In this document: in pieces, positions 1 through 5,681 of the stretch | How positions within the stretch are numbered: position 1 is the stretch's first letter | Layout: every line of letters starts with the position of its first letter | Source of the DNA: an uncultured Eubacteriales bacterium | GTDB lineage: Bacteria > Bacillota_A > Clostridia > Lachnospirales > Cellulosilyticaceae | Length of the DNA: 8,053 bases | Assembly (NCBI GenBank): GCA_900556665.1 | Contig: USPX01000085.1 | Coordinates: forward strand, 1-8,053 | Reading direction: 5' to 3' | Made by a program: the position numbers and the translations under genes | Notes under the pieces: model-generated | Databases searched by the model: none | What the model was told of the DNA's origin: nothing | The model's input: the letters and a program-made list of their open reading frames with translations, nothing else

Positions 1-780
1 GGGGGTGACCTTTATCCAGAAGTAGGATTCCAATTAGTACCTTATGCTGGCAAAGATTATTCAAAGGTTAAAGAAGCTTCAAGATATGTGTTTGGTCAAG
101 TATGTAGCTGGTCTGATTACAATAGAGCCACACTTCGTATGTTTAATGCATATGATTCAGGTTGGTATTTAGTGAACTCACCTAATGCACTGCCAAGTCA
201 AATGAATAAGTTCATTAAGAACTACAATCAAGTGGGACTTAATAATATTGCTTTACGTGATACAGGGGTTTATTTAAGTTCAGATAAAAATAAACGTCGT
301 AGTATTGATCGTGAAACAAGTAAACTCATTGTGAATGAGCAGATGAATAAGCTTAAAGAAACAAGAGATGAAATGATGGTAGCTGGTGGAAATGCTTATA
401 CATTTGGCTATGCAAAACATTTAGTAGATATTCCAACTAAGGCAAATGATTTTTATATTGTAGATGAAAATGTTCCATTTTATGAAATGATTATTCATGG
501 TTTTATGGATTATGCAGGAACACCAATCAATTTAATAGAAGGGTATGATAAACAAACAGCGCTTCTTAATATGATTGAATCAGGTAGTGCCCCATATTTC
601 ACATGGAGTTATAAGAAGAGTAACGAAGTAGATAACACAGCTTATGAAACTTATTATTCTATTTGTTATAAGGATTGGTTGGATGAAGGGGTAGAACTTT
701 ATAACAAAGTAAATGAAGTCATAAGCCCAGTAAGAGATTCAAAAATAATAGGACATGAAGTCATTGCATACGTAAGGTAA
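1..780 (+). CDS. DUF5696-type glycoside-hydrolase-like protein, 5'-truncated and ending at a premature stop
   Basis: The frame is open from base 1, so the true start lies upstream; the GTG at 88 is only an internal valine codon. About 259 residues are visible. The pattern 'ALRDTGVYLSSD', then 'GGNAYTFGYAKHLVDIP' and 'VPFYEMIIHGFMDYAGTPINL' matches, from memory, the C-terminal half of DUF5696 proteins. These are large proteins with a TIM-barrel-like fold, often encoded beside carbohydrate ABC transporters in clostridia and Paenibacillus. I know of no established reaction for the family, so a role in glycan processing is inferred from context. The frame ends at TAA 778-780, but a continuation of the family's C-terminal beta domain follows directly in another frame (see the next entry), so this copy looks frameshifted. 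It is the first visible gene of the transporter operon. Membership of the DUF5696 family is likely but was not checked by search. Confidence 0.72.
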   Translation, partial: GGDLYPEVGFQLVPYAGKDYSKVKEASRYVFGQVCSWSDYNRATLRMFNAYDSGWYLVNSPNALPSQMNKFIKNYNQVGLNNIALRDTGVYLSSDKNKRRSIDRETSKLIVNEQMNKLKETRDEMMVAGGNAYTFGYAKHLVDIPTKANDFYIVDENVPFYEMIIHGFMDYAGTPINLIEGYDKQTALLNMIESGSAPYFTWSYKKSNEVDNTAYETYYSICYKDWLDEGVELYNKVNEVISPVRDSKIIGHEVIAYVR

Positions 781-902
781 CCTATGAAAATGGCACAAGC
801 ATTTACGTGAATTATACAGACAAAGATTATAGAGCAGAAGGCATTCAAATAGGTGCAAAGGATTATGTAGTAGGGGGTGCAAGAAGTAATGAAGAAAAAT
901 AA
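774..902 (+). pseudogene. Out-of-frame C-terminal tail of the DUF5696-type protein
   Basis: Reading from AAG at 774-776 gives KVTYENGTSIYVNYTDKDY, then residues ending in AKDYVVGGARSNEEK, with a TAA stop at 900-902. This resembles the closing beta-strand module of DUF5696 and many TIM-barrel hydrolases (V-T-Y-E-N-G, then V-N-Y, then a G-rich end). It joins smoothly to the upstream frame if one A is restored in GTAAGG at 772-777, giving ...VIAYVKVTYENG. The restored stop would overlap the permease ATG at 889 by 14 bases, a spacing typical of translationally coupled operon genes. The tail has no start codon and ribosome binding site of its own, so it is a broken piece and not a separate gene. 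The cause may be a real mutation or a one-base sequencing or assembly error. Confidence 0.75.
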
Positions 903-1800
903 AAAGGAACTTACATTAAAACAAAGACAAATGTTATTTGGCTACTTATTTATTGCACCTTGGATTATTGGTTTTTTGATTTTCTTTGCATCTAACTTAG
1001 TAGAAGCAATTATTTATAGTGTGAGCAAAGTATCAATCAATGATAATGGGGGATTTTCACTAAGTTATGTAGGACTTCAAAATTACAAATATGCTTTCAT
1101 GCAACATGCAAGTTTCAATAGAACCTTAGCAGAATCTATAGGAAACAGTCTTTTAGATGTTGTACTTATTATTCCTTTTAGTTTACTTATGGCGATTTTC
1201 TTAAATAAGAAGTTTAAAGGAAGAGGTCTTGTACGTGCTATTTTCTTCTTGCCAGTTATTATGGCATCACCAGCTATAACCGCAGCTATTGATTCTACAT
1301 TACAAGCTGTTATGGGTGGTGTAGCTAGCAGTACAGGAGATTTCCAGCAAACAACAGGATTTAATATGACGTCTATGGTTTATATGTTTGTAGATTTAGG
1401 CGTGCCGAATGCCTTAATTGATTACTTGGTAGAAGCAGTACAAAGAGTTTATGAAATTGTAAGATCATCAGGTGTACAAATCTTGATTTTCTTAGCTGCC
1501 CTACAATCTATTTCCCCAGCCTTATATGAGGTTGCTAAAATTGAGGGAGCCACAACTTATGAGAGCTTTTGGAAGGTAACTTTCCCTATGGTAAGCCCAC
1601 TTATTGTCACTAATGTCGTTTATACAATTGTGGATTTATATGCACAAACTGATGTAGTAGAACTCGCATCTACAGTAGCTTTTACAGAACAAAACTTTGG
1701 ATTAAGTGCTGTAATGAGTCTTGTAAGTTCAGGATGTATTTGTTTAGCCTTAGTGATTATCTGTGGACTCATTTCGAAAAAGGTATTTTATCAATCATAG
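889..1800 (+). CDS. Carbohydrate ABC transporter permease, MalF/UgpA/LplB-like
   Basis: This is a 303-residue inner-membrane subunit of a binding-protein-dependent sugar importer. About six membrane segments are visible, near residues 16-38, 84-106, 114-135, 194-212, 236-255 and 275-297. The cytoplasmic EAA loop that docks the ATPase starts near residue 214, with EVAKIEGATTYESFWKVTFP keeping the E-x-A, the central G and the closing F-P. A roughly 60-residue loop sits between segments 3 and 4 and includes GGVASSTGDF. The ATG at 889 is preferred over the GTG at 877 because GGGGG at 873-877 lies 11 bases upstream, and the GTG itself falls in that G-run. The gene overlaps the restored end of the DUF5696 frame and is 15 bases from the second permease, so the two permeases should form the heterodimeric pore. 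The substrate cannot be read from the sequence. Confidence 0.92.
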   Translation: MKKNKKELTLKQRQMLFGYLFIAPWIIGFLIFFASNLVEAIIYSVSKVSINDNGGFSLSYVGLQNYKYAFMQHASFNRTLAESIGNSLLDVVLIIPFSLLMAIFLNKKFKGRGLVRAIFFLPVIMASPAITAAIDSTLQAVMGGVASSTGDFQQTTGFNMTSMVYMFVDLGVPNALIDYLVEAVQRVYEIVRSSGVQILIFLAALQSISPALYEVAKIEGATTYESFWKVTFPMVSPLIVTNVVYTIVDLYAQTDVVELASTVAFTEQNFGLSAVMSLVSSGCICLALVIICGLISKKVFYQS

Positions 1801-1815
1801 AAGGAGGGGATTTAT

Positions 1816-2814
1816 ATGCAACAGCCTAAGATGGCTTTAACTAAGTCTTTGATTCAAAGTTGTAAGACATTTAAGGTGGATGAAATGAAGAGGAATAAAC
1901 TTGGCAAGGTAGTAGGGAATTTCTTCTTAAACTTAATTAAAATGATCATCCTCATAGGGATTTCATTTATCGTTATTAGTCCATTAATAGGGATTTTATC
2001 AAAGACATTTATGAGTGAAAATGATATATATAATCCACTTGTTTATTTGATACCAGAAGAATTTACATTAAATAATTTAAAGATAGCAATCACTCAGATG
2101 AATTATGTAAAGACTTTGATTTTCACGTTATTATTCTGCTTAGGACTTATGCTGATACAAGCAGGAATATGTGCAATGATTGGTTATGGGTTTGCAAGAT
2201 TTAAGTTTAAAGGAAATAGCTTATTATTTGGCCTTGTTATTTTAACAATCGTTGTGCCTACACAGACTTTAATGGTACCTATGTATGCACAGTTTAGATA
2301 CTTTGATTTATTTGGCATTGTAAAACTCATTACTGGTAAGAATGGTATTAATTTAATGAATACCATTTGGCCTATGTTACTCATGACAATAACAGGCTTG
2401 GGTCTTCGCTCAGGACTTTATATCTATATTTATAGACAATTCTTTAAAGGGTTACCAAAAGAGATAGAAGAAGCAGCTTGGATAGATGGTGCAGGTCCAT
2501 TTTATACGTTCTTCCATGTTATGCTGCCAAATGCAAAATCTTCTATGATTACAGTGATGCTATTCTCCTTTGTATGGCAATATAATGATACATATTTTGC
2601 TTCATTATATATGAACAACTTTAATCTATTGTCACTTAAGGTTACAACGCTTGCAGCCAATGTAACACAGGCGTTGAAGATTCAAGATGTTAACATTCTA
2701 CAAGTTATTGTAGATAGTGGCATTTTACTTGTTATTGTACCATTACTCATTATTTACTTGTTCTTACAAAGACACTTTATGGAAGGCATCGAGCGAAGTG
2801 GTATAGTTGGTTAG
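1816..2814 (+). CDS. Carbohydrate ABC transporter permease, MalG/UgpE-like
   Basis: This is the second membrane subunit of the sugar importer, 332 residues long. A roughly 40-residue basic cytoplasmic N-terminus precedes six likely membrane segments near residues 41-62, 100-122, 136-156, 182-205, 243-262 and 298-320. The EAA loop is textbook: EIEEAAWIDGAGPFYTFFHV starting at residue 216, followed by MLP, with E219-A220-A221 and G225. The C-terminus, RHFMEGIERSGIVG, is the usual ending of MalG-type carbohydrate permeases. The start is fixed by an excellent ribosome binding site, AAGGAGGGG at 1801-1809, six bases before the ATG and directly after the stop of the first permease. The solute-binding protein follows after 38 bases with no terminator. 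The long N-terminus is slightly unusual, and translation could in principle start at an inner ATG, but the binding site favours 1816. Confidence 0.94.
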   Translation: MQQPKMALTKSLIQSCKTFKVDEMKRNKLGKVVGNFFLNLIKMIILIGISFIVISPLIGILSKTFMSENDIYNPLVYLIPEEFTLNNLKIAITQMNYVKTLIFTLLFCLGLMLIQAGICAMIGYGFARFKFKGNSLLFGLVILTIVVPTQTLMVPMYAQFRYFDLFGIVKLITGKNGINLMNTIWPMLLMTITGLGLRSGLYIYIYRQFFKGLPKEIEEAAWIDGAGPFYTFFHVMLPNAKSSMITVMLFSFVWQYNDTYFASLYMNNFNLLSLKVTTLAANVTQALKIQDVNILQVIVDSGILLVIVPLLIIYLFLQRHFMEGIERSGIVG

Positions 2815-2852
2815 TAATTTATTTAAATACAATGATTAAGGGGGAATTTTAA

Positions 2853-4295
2853 ATGAAAAAATTCAAACAAGCTTTAGCATTAGGTTTAATCGGTGCAATG
2901 AGTATTGTACCTGTAGGATGTGGTAATAATACAGCAAATACAAGTAGTGATGCTCCAGCTGAGTCACCAACAGCAGAAGATACACAAGCAGATACACAAG
3001 CAGATGCACCAGCAGAGGAAGAAGCATCAGCACCATATGATAAATATCCAGCAAAGGATATGAATGGGCGTACGTTCACATTTGCGTATAACTGGGATCC
3101 AATGCCAAAAGAAGAACCAGACCCATCTACAGCAACAGTTGAAGATATTTATAAATGGGAAAACCTTAAACGTGTAGAAGAAAAATATAATTGTAAAATT
3201 GAATTTATCAATGTACCTTATGAAGAACTTGATACAAAACTTACAACAAGTGTTATGGCTGGAGATCCATATGCAGATGCTGTAAACTTAGAAGCAGCAA
3301 AAGCTATTCCTCTAGCTGTTAGTGGACAAATTATGGCACTTGAAGATATTAACTTACCAGAAGCTGATGTCTTTAATGCACACGATGTATCAATACCTGT
3401 AACAGAAATTAATGGAAAACACTATGCAATGGCAGAAAAAAATGAGCAGGTTAATGCAAGTTTCTTAGGTGTTAATGAAGATATTATTAGTGAACTTGGC
3501 GTTGAAGATCCAGTATCCCTTTATGAAAAAGGTGAATGGACATGGGAAAAATTCTTAGAAATTGCTAAAGCAGCAACAAAAGATACAGATGGAGATAATG
3601 TTGTGGATCAATTTGGTATTTCAGGTGTACCACTTTTAATGGCTAAACAATTTATCGCATCAAATGATGGCTATTTAATTGATAATAATTTTAAAGAAGG
3701 TTTATCAGATCCTAAAACAATGGAAGCTTTAGAGTTCTTCAATAAACTCTATAATACAGATAAAGTTGCTTACCTTGCAGATAATAATGTATGGGAATGG
3801 AATGGTAACTTACAAGCTTATAGAGAAGGTAAATCAGCAATGTTCTACTTACAAAGCTGGGTACTTGGAGAAGGAGATAATGGAAGCTTCAATTACTCTG
3901 TAGTACCATTTCCAACAGGTCCAAGTAATACAACAGGGGCTACATATATGATAGGTATTGGTGGTGTTGCGATTCCTAAAGGGGTTGAAAATCCAGAAGA
4001 TGTTTTAATGATCTTTGAAGAAGTTCAAGACTGGTACGGTGGAGACTATGAAATCAAAGCAGAAGCTAGCCGTGAATGGTTATCTACATTATTTAAAACA
4101 GAAAAAGACATGGAGAATGCTATTGCATTCGGAGAAGGTGAAACACAGGATCTTTCAGATGGTGTAACAGATTATCCTCTTAATACAGTTGTAGGTAATT
4201 TATTAACAGATGGTCAAACAGTTGCTCAAGCTGTAGAAGCTAACAAACAACTTGCACAAGATAGTGTAAATGCAGTATTTAAGAAAAGTGAATAA
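2853..4295 (+). CDS. Extracellular solute-binding lipoprotein, family 1 (carbohydrate ABC transporter)
   Basis: This is the substrate-capturing subunit of the importer, 480 residues long and anchored on the outer face of the cytoplasmic membrane. The N-terminus MKKFKQALALGLIGAMSIVP leads to the lipobox cysteine C23 (VPVGC). Next comes a low-complexity linker of roughly 40 residues, rich in Ala, Glu, Asp and Thr, that tethers the folded domain. The folded part begins near NGRTFTFAYNWDP and carries family features such as KRVEEKYNCKIEF, KLTTSVMAGDPYADAV and a Trp-rich stretch (GEWTWEKFLEIAKAA). The lipobox has proline at -3, where Leu, Val or Ile is usual. AAGGGGGA at 2838-2845, seven bases before the ATG, sets the start. 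In the operon it sits last, after the permeases, and a hairpin follows its stop. The ligand is unknown; manno-oligosaccharide is only a guess from the neighbouring GH26 gene. Confidence 0.93.
   Translation: MKKFKQALALGLIGAMSIVPVGCGNNTANTSSDAPAESPTAEDTQADTQADAPAEEEASAPYDKYPAKDMNGRTFTFAYNWDPMPKEEPDPSTATVEDIYKWENLKRVEEKYNCKIEFINVPYEELDTKLTTSVMAGDPYADAVNLEAAKAIPLAVSGQIMALEDINLPEADVFNAHDVSIPVTEINGKHYAMAEKNEQVNASFLGVNEDIISELGVEDPVSLYEKGEWTWEKFLEIAKAATKDTDGDNVVDQFGISGVPLLMAKQFIASNDGYLIDNNFKEGLSDPKTMEALEFFNKLYNTDKVAYLADNNVWEWNGNLQAYREGKSAMFYLQSWVLGEGDNGSFNYSVVPFPTGPSNTTGATYMIGIGGVAIPKGVENPEDVLMIFEEVQDWYGGDYEIKAEASREWLSTLFKTEKDMENAIAFGEGETQDLSDGVTDYPLNTVVGNLLTDGQTVAQAVEANKQLAQDSVNAVFKKSE
2979..3002 (+). 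repeat. 12-bp tandem repeat in the lipoprotein linker
   Basis: GATACACAAGCA occurs twice back to back (2979-2990 and 2991-3002) and is followed by a degenerate third copy, GATGCACCAGCA (3003-3014). It encodes repeated Asp-Thr-Gln-Ala in the tether behind the lipidated cysteine. Because the unit is a multiple of three, copy-number change would lengthen or shorten the linker without breaking the frame. Confidence 0.8.
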
Positions 4296-4342
4296 TTGAA
4301 TCTATACATAGAGTAAATAACAAGTAAAATAATAAGTAATTT

Positions 4343-4380
4343 AAAAGCTGGTTGGAAAATATGTTTTCCAATCAGCTTTT
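4343..4380 (+). terminator. Hairpin terminator after the solute-binding protein gene
   Basis: The arms 4343-4359 (AAAAGCTGGTTGGAAAA) and 4364-4380 pair over 17 positions with one G-U wobble (4351 with 4372) around a four-base TATG loop. The run of T is short: only the last four bases of the arm are T, followed by ATAAAATAA. It starts 47 bases after the stop of the binding-protein gene. It could terminate, partly terminate before the GH26 gene, or protect the 3' end of the binding-protein transcript. Confidence 0.75.
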
Positions 4381-4405
4381 ATAAAATAAGTAAGTGGGGG
4401 AGAAA

Positions 4406-5410
4406 ATGAAGCAAGTAGAATTTACTTTGAGTAACAAAAATGCCTTACCTGTTTGTAAGCGCTTAATGGCTTATTTTAAGTCCGTTTATGGTAAGGGGAT
4501 TATATCAGGACAACACACGAATGCAGCCAAAGGAAACCAATTAGAAGAGATATTTGAGATTTCAGGGAAGTATCCAGCGATTCGTAGCTTTGATTTGTTA
4601 AGTTATACAAAAGGAAGTAACACAAAGAAATTACCTCAAAAGCAAGAAAATACAAATAGTATAGAGATTGATTGCCATAAAGAGGTAGAAGGCAATCGTG
4701 GTTCTGTGGAAGAAGCTATCAAATGGTGGGAAGAGAGAGGAGGCATAGTCACTTTATGCTGGCACTGGTTTGCGCCTATTATAGGCTATGACAAGACCTT
4801 TTATGCCCATAAAACAGACTTTGATATTGAAAAGGCTTTAGTAAGTGGTAGCACAGAAAATAAGTTAATGATGGAAGATATTCAGCAGATAGCCAAGGTT
4901 TTAATGCGTTTTCAAGAAAGAAATATTCCTATATTATGGCGTCCTTTACATGAAGCCAATGGCAACTGGTTTTGGTGGAGCAGAAAAGGAGAGGGAGCTT
5001 ATAAGCAGCTTTATCACTTGTTATATGATGAGCTTACTAATCACTATGGGCTTAATAATTTGATATGGGTTTGGAATGCTCCTGACCCTAATTATTATGT
5101 AGGGGATGATTATTGTGATATAGGTAGTAGTGATGTATATGGGCCTGCATATGATTATGGCAGTAATCAAAGGGAGTATAAGGTGGTGGAGGAAAGTATG
5201 GGAGGTACTAAGCCTGTTGCTCTTGCAGAGAGCTTTATCATCCCTCATCCAGAGCAATTAATAAAAGATGAAGTCCCATGGCTTTACTTTACGATTTGGA
5301 ACTGGGAGCAGCAAGAGATGATTTTAAATAATATGACCAAGGAACATATAAGAGAAGTGTATAACCATCCATATGTGATTACATTAGAGAACTTACCTAA
5401 TTTTAAATAA
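4406..5410 (+). CDS. Glycoside hydrolase family 26 protein, beta-mannanase-like, predicted cytoplasmic
   Basis: The 334-residue protein has the GH26 clan-A (beta/alpha)8 pattern: GIISGQHTN near the start, YPAIRSFDLLSY, GGIVTLCWHWFAPI, and the signature RPLHEANGNWFWW with the likely acid/base Glu183 following His182. The likely nucleophile is Glu275 in PVALAESF. The roughly 90-residue gap between the two is normal for GH26. Most members cleave internal beta-1,4-mannosidic bonds; a few act on beta-1,3-xylan or mixed-linkage glucan. There is no signal peptide, lipobox, binding module or anchor, so the enzyme should act in the cytoplasm on imported oligosaccharides. ATG 4406 is chosen over GTG 4394 because the G-rich binding site (4396-4402) overlaps the GTG and sits just before the ATG. 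It lies downstream of the transporter operon, separated by a hairpin, and no clear promoter is visible in the gap. Family assignment is strong; exact substrate is inferred. Confidence 0.92.
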   Translation: MKQVEFTLSNKNALPVCKRLMAYFKSVYGKGIISGQHTNAAKGNQLEEIFEISGKYPAIRSFDLLSYTKGSNTKKLPQKQENTNSIEIDCHKEVEGNRGSVEEAIKWWEERGGIVTLCWHWFAPIIGYDKTFYAHKTDFDIEKALVSGSTENKLMMEDIQQIAKVLMRFQERNIPILWRPLHEANGNWFWWSRKGEGAYKQLYHLLYDELTNHYGLNNLIWVWNAPDPNYYVGDDYCDIGSSDVYGPAYDYGSNQREYKVVEESMGGTKPVALAESFIIPHPEQLIKDEVPWLYFTIWNWEQQEMILNNMTKEHIREVYNHPYVITLENLPNFK

Positions 5411-5461
5411 AATATGCTGGTAAATAGTGTTAGAACTATCAGAAACGTATTTATAGGCTTA

Positions 5462-5481
5462 AAACAAACGAACGTATGTTT
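5462..5481 (+). repeat. Short imperfect palindrome upstream of the first promoter before topB
   Basis: AAACAAACG (5462-5470) and CGTATGTTT (5473-5481) are complementary at eight of nine positions around a two-base centre. The site ends nine bases before the -35 hexamer at 5491. The motif AACGTAT also occurs at 5444-5450 and 5471-5477. It could be a regulator site, but nothing identifies the protein, and chance is possible in AT-rich DNA. Confidence 0.25.
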
Positions 5482-5490
5482 GGGGTTAGG

Positions 5491-5520
5491 TTGTGCATAA
5501 AGGGGAAGATATGTTATAAT
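5491..5520 (+). promoter_or_regulatory. Predicted sigma-A promoter with extended -10, upstream of the hairpin before topB
   Basis: The perfect -10 hexamer TATAAT (5515-5520) is preceded by TG at 5512-5513, giving an extended -10. TTGTGC at 5491-5496 is a fair -35 at 18-bp spacing. Transcription would begin near 5526-5528, only about 16 bases before the left arm of a strong hairpin, so most transcripts would be about 75 bases long unless they read through into topB. The role could be a controlled leader for topB, a small RNA, or a chance match. Confidence 0.6.
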
Positions 5521-5542
5521 GAAATAAAGAATTGACAAAAGA

Positions 5543-5602
5543 CATAAGGAACTGTTGCATTAGCATTTCAAAATAATGTAACAGTTCCTTATGTTTGTTT
5601 TT
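5543..5602 (+). terminator. Strong intrinsic terminator between the GH26 gene and topB
   Basis: The arms 5543-5561 (CATAAGGAACTGTTGCATT) and 5575-5593 pair over 19 positions with one G-U wobble around a 13-base loop, followed by TTTGTTTTT at 5594-5602. No other convincing terminator follows the GH26 stop at 5410, so this probably ends the GH26 transcript. It also lies directly downstream of the promoter at 5491-5520 and could act as an attenuator for topB. The left flank is A-rich, so it could also work on the opposite strand. Confidence 0.85.
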
Positions 5603-5627
5603 GCAAAACAGATGCTATTGTTATAAA
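5600..5627 (+). promoter_or_regulatory. topB: Predicted promoter for topB with extended -10
   Basis: TATAAA at 5622-5627 is preceded by TG at 5619-5620, giving TGTTATAAA, which closely matches the TGTTATAAT of the upstream promoter. TTTGCA at 5600-5605 is a weak -35 at 16-bp spacing and overlaps the T-tail of the terminator. Transcription would begin near 5634 and leave a leader of about 48 bases before the topB ATG. The ribosome binding site is AGAGGAG at 5667-5673, eight bases before the ATG. Confidence 0.5.
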
Positions 5628-5659
5628 AAGTGGTAGTTTTGAGCAAGATGTAACAATAG
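5615..5659 (+). repeat. 9-bp perfect inverted repeat straddling the topB promoter and leader
   Basis: CTATTGTTA (5615-5623) and TAACAATAG (5651-5659) are exact reverse complements, 27 bases apart. The left arm overlaps the extended -10 of the predicted topB promoter and the right arm ends seven bases before the ribosome binding site. It could be a two-arm operator. In a transcript reading through from 5491 it could instead fold as RNA. A transcript starting near 5634 would contain only the right arm. Confidence 0.45.
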
Positions 5660-5681
5660 GGAAGATAGAGGAGTTGAAAAG

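Noticed and set aside
759..780. Programmed -1 ribosomal frameshift joining the two DUF5696 frames
   Set aside because: The shift must occur between the TGA at 756-758 in the target frame and the TAA at 778-780. That stretch holds no X-XXY-YYZ heptamer.
877..891. GTG at 877 as start of the first permease
   Set aside because: The GTG sits inside the G-run that serves as the ribosome binding site for the ATG at 889.
2849..3079. Minus-strand frames opposite the lipoprotein N-terminus
   Set aside because: They arise from the low-complexity Ala/Glu/Asp/Thr linker read backwards and have no plausible ribosome binding site context.
4394..4408. GTG at 4394 as start of the GH26 gene
   Set aside because: The G-rich binding site overlaps this codon and is correctly placed for the ATG at 4406.
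5411..5460. Weak hairpin ATAGT/ACTAT after the GH26 stop as a terminator
   Set aside because: The stem is only five base pairs and has no following T-run.
5532..5560. Perfect -35 TTGACA at 5532-5537
   Set aside because: The best -10 at 17 bp is TTGCAT (5555-5560), only half matching and inside the terminator stem, so a promoter here is not supported.
5553..5655. Anti-terminator pairing of the hairpin left arm with ATGTAACA at 5648-5655
   Set aside because: ATGTAACA does recur at 5576-5583 and 5648-5655, but an 8-bp alternative would not compete with the 19-bp stem, and no ligand-binding fold or leader peptide is visible.
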